NCBI GenBank assembly: GCA_024233005.1
Contig: JACKQE010000005.1
Span: forward strand, 186,001 to 250,000
DNA: 64,000 nucleotides
Direction: 5' to 3'
Source: Akkermansiaceae bacterium
GTDB lineage: Bacteria; Verrucomicrobiota; Verrucomicrobiia; Verrucomicrobiales; DEV007
Under the pieces are notes generated by a model. The model made no database searches. It had not been told where the DNA came from and saw only the letters and a program-made list of their open reading frames with translations. The translations under genes were made by a program, and so were the position numbers. This document shows, piece after piece, positions 8,166-16,980 of the stretch; within the stretch, counting starts at the first letter, position 1; each line of letters starts with the position of its first letter.

Positions 8166-9551
8166 TCAGCGCACCCGGAACGTTTTCGGCTCCCGTTCCA
8201 TCTCCTGTTCCCAATCCGCGAGCCGTTTTTTCAGGTCGGACACGATCTCGGGATGCTGAAAGTTCAAATTTTCCCGTTCCGAGATGTCGTTTTTCAGATC
8301 GAACAAGAGGTCCATCGTGCCGCCATCGTCGAGATATTTCCACTGGCCATGGCGAACCGCTCTCATCTTCCGGTTGGCCCGTTGGATGCGCCAGAAGAAG
8401 GAGCGATCCGAGGTTTCAGGGACTTCCCCGGTCAGGAGGGGGATCAGATTTAACCCATCGAAGCGGTGACCCGGGACCTTTGCCGCACCTGCCACCGCGG
8501 CAAAGGTGGCGCTGAGATCCATCGTGATTCCCATCTGGGCGCTGACCTTGCCTTTGGGCAGGCGGGCGGGCCATCTCAGCAGGCAGGGCACCCGGATCCC
8601 ACCTTCCCAGAGCGTGGCTTTGTGGTGAAAGAGAGGCCGGTTGTCCGACCACCGTTCGCCTCCATTGTCGCTTGAAAGGACCACCAGAGTGTTCTCCGCG
8701 ACGCCGGCCTGTTCCAGTTCACCGAGGATCATGCCGACTCCGGCATCCACTCGTTCGAGCATCGCGGCATAGTCCTCCCGGCTCCCGTTGGTCATGGTCT
8801 CTTTCCTCACCTTGGGATCAGGCCTGGCGGGTGGCTGGAATGGGGCATGCACCGCGAGATGCGGCACGTAGCAGAAAAAGGGTTTCTTTGCCGCCGCCTG
8901 GCGATGAATGAACGCCGCCGCCCGCTGGTTGATGAGATCGGTCAAATAGCCCTCCTGCTTGGTGACCTCCAGGCCGTCCCGCAGGGCGTATGTTCCATCG
9001 TAATAAACATGCCGGTAATAGTCGGCATGACCAAGGAGCTCGCCAAAATATTCATCGAATCCATGATTGAGAGGGTTGTATTCATCCGCGTAACCGAGGT
9101 GCCATTTTCCGAAAGCGCCCGTTGCGTATCCTGCCTCCCGCAACATTTTGGCGATGCCGGGAGTCGAGGCTGGCAGTCCAATGGCGCTGTGCATGTCGGT
9201 GGGATGGGTCCAGACTCCATCGACCAACTTTTCCTGTTCCGCGGTGTAGCCGAGGGCCCATTCAAAACCGACCCGCTGCTGCCAGCGTCCAGTGATGAAA
9301 CCGCAGCGGGTCGGGGAGCAGACCGGCGCATTGGCATAGAAGTCGGTCATTTTCACCCCCTCGGTGGCGAGTCGGTCGATGTTGGGGGTGCGGATATCGG
9401 TCGCTCCCATCGCCCCCAGATCGGCGTAGCCCATGTCATCGACGAGGATGAAGACAATGTTGGGCGGTTCCCCGGCGCGGGACATCGTTGCCAGGGCGAC
9501 AGTTGCGGAGAAGAACCACTTGCGGAGAACGGCAATCGAAAAGGAAGGCAT
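8166..9551 (-). CDS. Arylsulfatase (sulfatase family S1)
   Basis: 461 residues with a signal peptide (MPSFSIAVLRKWFFSATVAL...). The metal-binding opening is NIVFILVDDMGYADLG (Asp38/Asp39). The catalytic CxPxR site is CSPTRCG, with Cys78 to be converted to formylglycine by a sulfatase-maturing enzyme that is not in this window. Further family blocks are FGKWHLG and SSDNGG. It hydrolyses sulfate esters, probably on sulfated polysaccharides, in the periplasm. It stands alone here, without a transporter or glycosidase beside it, so the substrate cannot be inferred. A broken sulfatase tail at 57890-58117 is a separate locus. Confidence 0.93.
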   Translation of the reverse strand: MPSFSIAVLRKWFFSATVALATMSRAGEPPNIVFILVDDMGYADLGAMGATDIRTPNIDRLATEGVKMTDFYANAPVCSPTRCGFITGRWQQRVGFEWALGYTAEQEKLVDGVWTHPTDMHSAIGLPASTPGIAKMLREAGYATGAFGKWHLGYADEYNPLNHGFDEYFGELLGHADYYRHVYYDGTYALRDGLEVTKQEGYLTDLINQRAAAFIHRQAAAKKPFFCYVPHLAVHAPFQPPARPDPKVRKETMTNGSREDYAAMLERVDAGVGMILGELEQAGVAENTLVVLSSDNGGERWSDNRPLFHHKATLWEGGIRVPCLLRWPARLPKGKVSAQMGITMDLSATFAAVAGAAKVPGHRFDGLNLIPLLTGEVPETSDRSFFWRIQRANRKMRAVRHGQWKYLDDGGTMDLLFDLKNDISERENLNFQHPEIVSDLKKRLADWEQEMEREPKTFRVR

Positions 9552-9674
9552 GGTTGAACATCGTGACCCAGGGGGGGCATGGCAGGCAACCAGAAAATGC
9601 GGGTGCTGCGGTCCGCCTGGTTCAGACGCCCGGAAGGCGTCTCTGGCAATGCGAAGGGAACCCTGATTCGGAAG

Positions 9675-10394
9675 TCAATCCGGGGAATTCTGAGGTCGAA
9701 TCAGGATGGTGGGACCATCAATCTGGTGTCTCCATCCTGCCAGGGTGGTCGTGTAGCGCAGAGCCTCTTCGAAAGGAATGTTTTTCAACCTCAACGTCAC
9801 TCGGGCATCCTTGGCTTTTTCGGGCGACAGCAGAACAAAATTGAGTCCCCGGGACGCTTCTGGCGAGCGAATGTCGAGTTCTCCGGCCTTGGCGCGAAAA
9901 AAGTGGATGGCGTCGACCAGGGGAGTGTCGGAAAATTCGAGCGAAGGAATCACCAGTTGCTGCAGCTTGGTCGCCAGCGCGGGATTGTCCCGGGGCTTTG
10001 GTATTCCCTCATCGGGAGGGATTGGCTCGATGACGACGGCCACTTTTTCGACCCGGAGCCTTGCGCCGGCGAGTAGTGCGGTGAAACGCAGGGCTTCGGC
10101 GAGGGAAATCCGGGAAAGTTGCAACGTCACGGTCCGGTTCCCCAGCTCAGGATCTTTGAGAAGAATGTTGATCCCTTGATTTCCGGATCGGTCCAATGTT
10201 TGGCTGAGATCAGAAAGGTAGGTGATGGCGTCCTTCAGGGGAGTCTCTACGAACTCAATCCGCGGCACCAGGAGGGTCTCGAGAGTCTCCTGAAGGGGAG
10301 CTTTGGTTTGACTCAATCCCGGGAGGCTCGTCAAGAGGACGAGGCTGCCGCAATGAAGGGGCCAGAATAACTGCCGACGGGAGTGGAGTTTCAT
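9675..10394 (-). CDS. Exported protein with two STN-like (secretin/TonB N-terminal) repeats
   Basis: 239 residues from the ATG at 10394, which opens a signal peptide (KLHSRRQLFWPLHCGSLVLL). The mature protein is an internal duplication: repeat 1 has PRIEFVETPLKDAITYLSDL...ISLAEALRFTALLAGA, repeat 2 has PSLEFSDTPLVDAIHFFRAK...IPFEEALRYTTTLAGW. This 'effect on l/v-DAl..l...g....v......vtl.l..i.l.eaL' pattern is that of STN/secretin N-domains of GspD-like proteins and FecA-type receptors, but no secretin pore domain follows. It may be a periplasmic adaptor. It is divergent from the 10646 gene (about 250 bp apart), so the two may share control. A start at 10442 is open but gives no signal peptide. 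Confidence 0.7.
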   Translation of the reverse strand: MKLHSRRQLFWPLHCGSLVLLTSLPGLSQTKAPLQETLETLLVPRIEFVETPLKDAITYLSDLSQTLDRSGNQGINILLKDPELGNRTVTLQLSRISLAEALRFTALLAGARLRVEKVAVVIEPIPPDEGIPKPRDNPALATKLQQLVIPSLEFSDTPLVDAIHFFRAKAGELDIRSPEASRGLNFVLLSPEKAKDARVTLRLKNIPFEEALRYTTTLAGWRHQIDGPTILIRPQNSPD

Positions 10395-10544
10395 CTTGCA
10401 GGAAGGGATGGGGAATTCATCCTGAAGGCCCATTCGTAGCAAGGAAAGTTCGGGCGAAAAAGCCCAAAATCAGGAATTTCGTGGACGAGGCTCGGATTCT
10501 GCTCTGTTTTCCGGGTGATTTTTGGTTGGTTTGGATAGAAATCA

Positions 10545-10574
10545 TTGAAAAAAAGGAGGATTTGCCCGTATAAA
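10545..10574 (+). promoter_or_regulatory. Predicted sigma70-type promoter for the 10646-14802 pair
   Basis: TTGAAA (10545-10550), an 18-base spacer, then TATAAA (10569-10574). The expected start of transcription is about 65 bases before the GTG at 10646. Found by eye. Confidence 0.5.
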
Positions 10575-10645
10575 AGAGGGTTGTCGGTCGTCTGAACTTG
10601 GGTTCAAAGGCTTCTTCAGATACTTCCACCTTTTACACTCGCGTC

Positions 10646-12667
10646 GTGCCTATCCAGTCAATTCACCGGACATCCCGCCTTGTCGGTGCCATTGCGGCCC
10701 TGCGGGATTGCTGGTTGTCGGGGCTGGTCGTGGTGCTGGCCCTGGCCGTCGACCTTCCGGTTTCCGCCCAAACCAAGGGTGCCAAGCCGCCGGTCTCCGG
10801 TGTGGTGAAAGCGCCGGCCTCGAAACCGGACAAGCCCCTCCCGGAGGCGGCCCCGGAGGGGCAGCTGCTGGCCAGCATTCCTTCCGAGTTTGAATCCTGG
10901 CGCGATGCCATGGGATTCCTCTGGCGTCTCGGAGGAGATGGATCGTTGAAACCCGGGGAAAGCCGGTATTTTAACAACACGATGGCGTTACAGGTGGGAG
11001 GCCTCGCCTTTAAACCTGAATCCGGAACCCGCAGAGAAGGAGGTGTTCTGGGGGAAAATGGCGTCAGAATCCGGCTCAATGGCAAGGCTGGCGACCTTGC
11101 GGTTTCTCGCGACATCTGGTTCGATGCGGAGAGGTCGGGGCTGCGTTACGTTGATGTGGTGCAGAATTCCGGAGCCAAGGCGGTGTCGGTAGATGTCCTC
11201 TACACCGTGAATTTTAACTATCAGTGGGAAAATCTGCACACGCTGGACGGGCGTATTTTCACTCCCACCACGGCTGATTCCGGCCCGGGATTCGTTGTCC
11301 AGTTCGACCAGGCAAGCGACGGCCATCCCGATACGGTGGTGATCGGCAACAGCGAGAAAGGGGCCGAGTCCGTGGGCAGTGTCAATCTCACCGGAGGAAA
11401 TCAGCGGGAGCTTCCTCTTCTCTACCGCCTGCAGATTCCTGCCGGAGGCAAACGAGCCCTCCTCCACTGGGTGCTCTTGAGAAATCTCCAGAATCCCGCT
11501 GCTGCCGCAGAAGCGGTGAAGCCGTTCTATCATCGCAAGAAGGCGGTCCGGGCCGGCGTGGACGATGAGGTGCTGCCGTTGCTGGCGAATTTCGCTCCAG
11601 GGAGCGTCGCGGCAGGCTTGGAAACATCCCCTGTTACCGGAGAATTGAGGGCGCTGGACCTCCAGCTGGAAACTTTGGGCATGGAGCGGGGCGATCATGA
11701 CCTCCTCGTTCTCGGCGATGACAATCTGCTCACCGGGACGGTCAGCGCCCCGGGGCCCATGGAAATCACCACCCGTTTCGGCCCCCGTCGGCTCGCGTTG
11801 GAGGAGGTGGCGGCGATTCATGGTGGCGGAGGGATCGGACGGTTGCCGGAAGTGTATTTGCGCGATGGTCAGGTGCTCCGCGGCACGATGGCAGGGGCAT
11901 CCCTGACCTTGAAGCTGGGCAACGATCTCAAGGTGGAATCACTTGGCATTGATCAGGTCGGCTGGCTCCTAAGCCACCTCGAAGCTGACGATGGCAAGGC
12001 TCCCAAGGGGCTTACCCACTTTGTCGAAACCAGCCGGGGTGAGGTTTATGCGGTGTCCGCAGTTCCAGAAAATGAAGGACTCATCACCTACCTTTCGCCT
12101 TGGGGAGAGGGGCGGGCGCCCTTGGGAACGGTTGCTCGGTTGACCTATGGCGGCTCGGTCGGTGCGAAATATCGGCTCTGGACAAAGGACGGGGCCCGGC
12201 TCACCGTGCTGCCAGGGGCCAATCCATTGAAACTCATGGTAGCCGGCCGTCCTGAGCCGATCGAACTGGAGTGGCGGGATCTCAGATCCTTGTGGAGCAG
12301 TGGGGAGACTTATGGGATGGAGCCCGAGTCTGAGTGGCTCGGCTTTGATGATCTCGGGCCGGGAGAAAGCCCGGTCGGCGCCGCGTTTCTCCTGCGGGGC
12401 AACATTCTGCTGCCGGGAAAATTTGTCACCGGTGAGATCCATTTGATCACGGGGAATGCTGTCACCGCCGTGAAATTGGAGGATGTGATCACCATGAAAG
12501 CAGCGGAGGAAACGGACGCTACTGGAAGCAGGAACTTCCATCTTGAGTTGGTGGGAGGGGACCAGTTGCAGGGCAACATCCGGGAGTACATGGTGGAAAT
12601 CGGGACCTTGGGCGAGCAGTGGAAAATTCCTCTGCCCCTTCTGCTGGGGTATCAAAGGCCTGAATGA
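10646..12667 (+). CDS. Secreted six-repeat protein, paralogue 1
   Basis: 673 residues from the GTG at 10646, selected because it gives a signal peptide (charged start, then LSGLVVVLALAVDLPVSAQ); a TTG at 10598 is also open. An N-terminal beta domain (about 50-310) has WRDAMGFLWRLGGDG, RYVDVVQNSG and LQIPAGGKRALLHW segments. From about residue 345 on there are six ~45-residue repeats of the form 'L.dG..L.G.......l....g....i....i..l', for example VYLRDGQVLRGTMAG. This form resembles Sm-like or DUF481-leader beta repeats. Every block has a counterpart in the next gene, so the two arose by duplication. It overlaps that gene by ATGA (12664-12667). Function unknown; extracytoplasmic. Confidence 0.75.
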   Translation: MPIQSIHRTSRLVGAIAALRDCWLSGLVVVLALAVDLPVSAQTKGAKPPVSGVVKAPASKPDKPLPEAAPEGQLLASIPSEFESWRDAMGFLWRLGGDGSLKPGESRYFNNTMALQVGGLAFKPESGTRREGGVLGENGVRIRLNGKAGDLAVSRDIWFDAERSGLRYVDVVQNSGAKAVSVDVLYTVNFNYQWENLHTLDGRIFTPTTADSGPGFVVQFDQASDGHPDTVVIGNSEKGAESVGSVNLTGGNQRELPLLYRLQIPAGGKRALLHWVLLRNLQNPAAAAEAVKPFYHRKKAVRAGVDDEVLPLLANFAPGSVAAGLETSPVTGELRALDLQLETLGMERGDHDLLVLGDDNLLTGTVSAPGPMEITTRFGPRRLALEEVAAIHGGGGIGRLPEVYLRDGQVLRGTMAGASLTLKLGNDLKVESLGIDQVGWLLSHLEADDGKAPKGLTHFVETSRGEVYAVSAVPENEGLITYLSPWGEGRAPLGTVARLTYGGSVGAKYRLWTKDGARLTVLPGANPLKLMVAGRPEPIELEWRDLRSLWSSGETYGMEPESEWLGFDDLGPGESPVGAAFLLRGNILLPGKFVTGEIHLITGNAVTAVKLEDVITMKAAEETDATGSRNFHLELVGGDQLQGNIREYMVEIGTLGEQWKIPLPLLLGYQRPE

Positions 12668-14802
12668 TGACAAAATCGAACCACCACATCGCATTGCCAC
12701 GGAGACTCTCGCCCTTTTTTAGGGCGTTGCTTGTCGGCTTTTGGATGTTGTCTGTACCGGCCACTTTGGTGACGGGCCATGCCCAAACCGCTCCAACAAC
12801 TGCCGTTGCCGGGTTGTTGCCCGGGGAAAGGCTTGTTCCGGTGACGCCGGCGCAGCGACTCGACAAGGCCGGGAATGCCTGGCAGTTTGAGGAACACGGA
12901 GCCATTTCGCGCGTCGGGAATTCCCTCCTCAACAATGGGATGAACTTGAACATCAACAACCGGCAGTTCTACACGCAGCAGCCGATGGCCAATGCCGATG
13001 GGGAATGGGTGCTGGTCGACCAGAATTCGGTGCAGCAGGGCCTTCAGATTGTGCGGCGCATCAAGCTGCTCGAAGACGTGGGAGTGGTCCGCTATGTGGA
13101 CGTGTTCACCAATTTGACGTCGAATGGCCTCGGGTTCCAAGTCAATTACAAGAATAACACGAGCAACAACTTTCAATCGGTCATGTCCGACCAGGGCAAT
13201 TCCGGAGTGACGGAACTCAGTGCGAGGGAGTCCGGCGTCATTGTCACTCCGAGTTCCAGCCAGTCGACCCGGGCGTTTCTCTATGGGTTGTCCTCTCCCA
13301 AATCTCTGGTGAAACCCGCCATCGTCTACCAGAACCGGTATGCGTTTGAGTTCCAGTATTCGCTGCAGGTGCCCGCGGGTGGTTCGGTGGCCCTCCTCTC
13401 AGCGGTCCGCCAGGTTCCGGTTCCCCGCGGTTTTCAGCGGAAAGATCTGGCCACGCTGTTCCGTCCGGCCTTGCCGGACCGGCTCCTTTCCGGACTGCCG
13501 GCCGCTTTGCGCAGTCTGGTGGTCAATGTCAAGACGGGCGGGACCTCCGGACCGGAATCCCTCCTTGGAGGCATCGATACGGCGGCGTTGGGCGTGGAGC
13601 GTGGACGACGCGATGTCCTCGCGATCAGCGGTGATACCCGTCTCGTGGGGGATGCCTTGGGCGGTGGGATTCGGATCGAGGGCGAATACGGGGCCGCCGA
13701 CATTCCCTTCTCCCAGATCGCCGCCATCGAAGGGGCCAATTTGGGCAAGCGTGATGCTGCGAGGGTCTTTCTCCGCACCGGTGAAATTTTCTCCGGGCAG
13801 GTGGTTTCCGATGGACTCCAGTTTCAGATGGCGAGCGGCGGCAAAGTCGACCTCGACCTCCCGTCATTGGACCGCCTCGTGCTGGCGGAAAAAGAGGGGG
13901 ACGGCGATTGGAGCCGGGACGGCTCGGAAGCTCTGGTGGAAACGCATTCCGGAGATCGGATCGCCCTCTCGAATGCCAGCGGTGTCACCTTCCAGGGAAT
14001 GTCTCCCTGGGGGAAGGCGGAATTTCCTTTGAGCGATCTTGTCTGGTTGGCACCGGTCGAAGACGAACCGGTGGGATACATCGCTGAACTCGCCGACGGA
14101 ACGCGGACTTTTTTGTTTCTGGGGGGAGGAAAACTGGCGACGACCACGAAGTGGTTTGGTCCCCGTGAAATCGAACTTTCCGCGGTAAAATCCATCGTGA
14201 CCCGGCTTGCGCTGGAGCGCAACCAGCAGCGCAAGGGTGCCGTCGGGACAACCCCGGCTCAGGCGGTTCAGCCGTTGGACTCCCCGCAGACCACTTATGC
14301 CAACCTCACGGGGGGGCAGCGCATTGTTGGTCCTGTTCAGAATGAAACGTTCACCGTTCTGACCCAGGGGGGGAAGGTGTCAGTCAAACCGGAAGAAATT
14401 CGACGATTGGTCAACTTGGTCCAAGAAGATGCCACCGGGGGAGCCACCTCGGCTGAACCGAACTTTCGTATCGAACTCTGGGGCGGGGGCGTTATCACCG
14501 GCCCATTGGAGGAGACCTCGGTTGCTTTTCGCAAGCGCGGACTGACTTGGAATGCTCCAATCGGTGACGTGGTGGAGTTGGTCAACCCCCAGCCGACGGT
14601 TGCCGAAGGCGTCAGGCAGGAAATCGCCCGGCTCGTCCGCCAACTGGGTGCCGAAGAGTGGCAGGTCAGGGAGGAGGCCACAAGAGGCTTGGAAGGCTAC
14701 GGATACCTGGCCAGAGCACTGCTGCTGGCGGAGTTGGGAACCTCTACTGACCCTGAAGTCCGTCGCCGGATCGAGCGAATTCTGGAGCGACTCGAGGAAT
14801 GA
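12664..14802 (+). CDS. Secreted six-repeat protein, paralogue 2, with C-terminal HEAT-like helices
   Basis: 712 residues. Signal peptide to about residue 41 (ends TGHAQ). The N-terminal beta domain (70-250) has RYVDVFTNLTS and LQVPAGGSVALLSA, matching paralogue 1. Six repeats lie at about 316-356, 365-408, 421-464, 470-514, 543-585 and 599-642, each like VFLRTGEIFSGQVVSDG. The last 65 residues are helical, LVRQLGAEEWQVREEATRGL...DPEVRRRIERIL, a HEAT-like motif seen in PVC proteins and absent from paralogue 1. The ATGA overlap with the previous stop shows coupled translation, so equal amounts of both products are likely. A second ATG at 12667 is possible. No enzymatic motif is visible. Confidence 0.78.
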   Translation: MMTKSNHHIALPRRLSPFFRALLVGFWMLSVPATLVTGHAQTAPTTAVAGLLPGERLVPVTPAQRLDKAGNAWQFEEHGAISRVGNSLLNNGMNLNINNRQFYTQQPMANADGEWVLVDQNSVQQGLQIVRRIKLLEDVGVVRYVDVFTNLTSNGLGFQVNYKNNTSNNFQSVMSDQGNSGVTELSARESGVIVTPSSSQSTRAFLYGLSSPKSLVKPAIVYQNRYAFEFQYSLQVPAGGSVALLSAVRQVPVPRGFQRKDLATLFRPALPDRLLSGLPAALRSLVVNVKTGGTSGPESLLGGIDTAALGVERGRRDVLAISGDTRLVGDALGGGIRIEGEYGAADIPFSQIAAIEGANLGKRDAARVFLRTGEIFSGQVVSDGLQFQMASGGKVDLDLPSLDRLVLAEKEGDGDWSRDGSEALVETHSGDRIALSNASGVTFQGMSPWGKAEFPLSDLVWLAPVEDEPVGYIAELADGTRTFLFLGGGKLATTTKWFGPREIELSAVKSIVTRLALERNQQRKGAVGTTPAQAVQPLDSPQTTYANLTGGQRIVGPVQNETFTVLTQGGKVSVKPEEIRRLVNLVQEDATGGATSAEPNFRIELWGGGVITGPLEETSVAFRKRGLTWNAPIGDVVELVNPQPTVAEGVRQEIARLVRQLGAEEWQVREEATRGLEGYGYLARALLLAELGTSTDPEVRRRIERILERLEE

Positions 14803-14942
14803 TCCCCGACCAGCCAGATTTCGACTTGCGATGGAGGCGACAGGAACCGGATGGGAGGGCCCCGCGTTTGTTCGGTCTCAATGCGGGGGCGGATCTCTTT
14901 GGCTGAACCCTTCCCTCTCCTGCCCATGGCGTGATCGACCTT

Positions 14943-14971
14943 TCGACAAACTCTCTTTTTGTGTCTATGGT
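14943..14971 (+). promoter_or_regulatory. Predicted promoter of the MoxR/BatA operon
   Basis: TCGACA (14943-14948), a 17-base spacer, and TATGGT (14966-14971). The predicted transcription start is about 14978, giving a very short leader before the GTG at 14993. Found by eye; matches the sigma70 consensus at 5/6 and 4/6 positions. Confidence 0.45.
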
Positions 14972-14992
14972 GACTGAACTGCCTCTTTGCCT

Positions 14993-16906
14993 GTGAACAT
15001 CGAACCTCTCCAGACCGCCGCGCAGGTTGTCGCGAGCCGCTTGAACCGCATCCGGTTCCGGGCGGCTCTCATCGACAGCTCCCTTTGGGTCTGGGGAGCG
15101 ACTCTTTTGGCGGTCCTTCTGGGTTGGTGGTGGGGATGGGACCGAGGCCGTCTCGCGCTGTCAGTTGCGGCCTTCGCAGGGCTCTGGCTGGTGGCGGCGG
15201 CAATCTGGGCTTGGTGGCGCGCTATGCGCCCCCTCCAGGCGCTGACGCTGTGGGATGAGCGGGCTGGGTGGAATGACATGTTTTCCTCGGCATTTGAGTA
15301 TGCCACGGCAGGTGGCCCGTCGAATGACCTTCCTCCCGGCGAAGTGCGTCATATCCAAACCGCGCTGCTACGATTGCCCACCGCATTGGCCGATCTTCCC
15401 GCCGCTCTCCCATTCCCCGCGTGGCGCAGCACTTGGCTGCTGCCTCTTCTCGCCCTGGGGTTGGCTCTTTTGCCCCGTTGGAACCATGGAGCTGCGGATT
15501 CTCCCCTTCTGGATGCGTCTGCCGTGGCTGCAGCGGCGGAAGAAGCCGCCGGACTGAAAGAGGATGCCAAAGACATCGGCACCATTGAAAAAGCGCTTTC
15601 GGACGAGGAAAAAAAAGACCTGACCAGTCTGCAGGAGATGATCAACGGCGTGGGGGACGAACTGGCGGACGCCAGTGACAAAACGGCCCGTGATGTTCTT
15701 GAAGCTTTGGAATCCCGTGCCCGAGCCGCTGATTCTTTGGCCAAAAAACTCAATCCGGCCGGAGATGAGTGGGCCAGTGCCGAAATGTTGCGAGAAATGG
15801 CCCAGTACCCCGACACCGCGGATTTGGCCGGGACGATCAAAGACAAGGACGCTGCCGGGGCCTCCGCCCAAGCCGGTCAGTTGGCCGACACCTTGAAAGA
15901 TCCGGTGCTGACCCAGGAGACCCAGACCCGGATCTCCCTCGCGTTGGAGCGGACCATGGGCAAGGCCACTGACCAGGATAAGGGGAAGCCTGTCGGTGAG
16001 CATGTTGGCAATGCCGGTCGTAAACTGCAGGCCAAGCAACCCCAGCCGGCGGCGGGAGATTTTGATCGGTTGGCGGCGTATTTCCGGCAGGTCGAGCAGC
16101 GTCAAGCCGCCGAGGAAAAGCTCCGGGCCTTGTCCGAAAAGCTGCGGGAAGCCGGCAGCCAGCTTGCGGGCAGCAAACTGGAGAAAATGCAGAATCTGGC
16201 CCAGAATGCTAATGGCGGTGCTGCCCCGCAGGGGATGCAGAGCATTCAGAGTCAGAACTTCCAGGTGCCTGCCGCCCAGCCTCCGGCGATGGCTCCGACG
16301 GGTGGGCAGGGCCAGAGCCCGGCCGGCCAGATTCCCGGCAGCCAGCAGTCCTTGCAGGGCCAGGGGGCGCCGGTCCCCGGGCAGCAGCAGTCCCAGGGGC
16401 AACAAGGCCAGGCATTGGCGATGGGCAACCAGCCCGGTCAGCAGGGACAACCCGGTCAGCAGGGACCTATGGGGGCTTTAGGGCAAGGCCTGGGGGCGCT
16501 TTCCGCGCCGATTCCCGGACAGGCACCGGGAGCTCCCGCTCCCCAGGGCTCTGGTCTGGGGCAGGCTGGCAGTGCCGCCGCCGGGGCCGTGGCCAGTGGA
16601 GCGGCAGGCGGCAACCAGGCCGGAAGCGGCACCGTCGGGTTGGGCAATGATCCGACCCAGGCTTTGAAATCTGGCAAGGATGTCAAGCTCACCGGGCAGG
16701 TGAATGCCGACGGGGAATCCACCATGAGGACCGTGCAGGGCCAGGCACATGTGGAGCAGGCTTCCCGCACCCGTCAGGAGTTGGCGAGCGATTTCATCAA
16801 AGTGCAGGAGGAGGCTTTGGACGAGCAGGCTCTCCCGCTGTCACGGCGGGCTCACGTTCTCAAATACTTCTCGGCTTTGCGACAGCGTTTTGAAGACAAA
16901 AAATAA
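14993..16906 (+). CDS. DUF4175-like membrane protein with coiled coil and Gln/Gly/Pro-rich tail
   Basis: 637 residues from GTG 14993; TTG 14987 is the alternative. Three membrane segments lie near residues 28-47, 55-75 and 148-163. A long charged region (about 180-400, EEKLRALSEKLREAGSQL) looks like coiled coil. Residues about 410-560 are Gln/Gly/Pro-rich (GQQGQPGQQGPMGALGQG). The end returns to a conserved-looking helix, LSRRAHVLKYFSALRQRFEDK. This matches DUF4175-type proteins that sit beside MoxR/BatA genes in PVC and other bacteria and are thought to be inner-membrane partners of the VWA proteins. First gene of the operon ending at 28004; MoxR follows 74 bp later. Exact role unknown. Confidence 0.72.
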   Translation: MNIEPLQTAAQVVASRLNRIRFRAALIDSSLWVWGATLLAVLLGWWWGWDRGRLALSVAAFAGLWLVAAAIWAWWRAMRPLQALTLWDERAGWNDMFSSAFEYATAGGPSNDLPPGEVRHIQTALLRLPTALADLPAALPFPAWRSTWLLPLLALGLALLPRWNHGAADSPLLDASAVAAAAEEAAGLKEDAKDIGTIEKALSDEEKKDLTSLQEMINGVGDELADASDKTARDVLEALESRARAADSLAKKLNPAGDEWASAEMLREMAQYPDTADLAGTIKDKDAAGASAQAGQLADTLKDPVLTQETQTRISLALERTMGKATDQDKGKPVGEHVGNAGRKLQAKQPQPAAGDFDRLAAYFRQVEQRQAAEEKLRALSEKLREAGSQLAGSKLEKMQNLAQNANGGAAPQGMQSIQSQNFQVPAAQPPAMAPTGGQGQSPAGQIPGSQQSLQGQGAPVPGQQQSQGQQGQALAMGNQPGQQGQPGQQGPMGALGQGLGALSAPIPGQAPGAPAPQGSGLGQAGSAAAGAVASGAAGGNQAGSGTVGLGNDPTQALKSGKDVKLTGQVNADGESTMRTVQGQAHVEQASRTRQELASDFIKVQEEALDEQALPLSRRAHVLKYFSALRQRFEDKK

Positions 16907-16980
16907 CCTTCCCTGCTGAGACCGATCCTCGAAGCCTCTCTGGAGTGGCCGATGATCTCCCTGATTTTTTACCGAACACC

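Noticed and set aside
15368..16450. A 360-codon minus-strand frame opposite the DUF4175-like gene
   Set aside because: Leu/Gly/Arg-rich antisense of coiled-coil and Gln-rich sequence, without start context or family.
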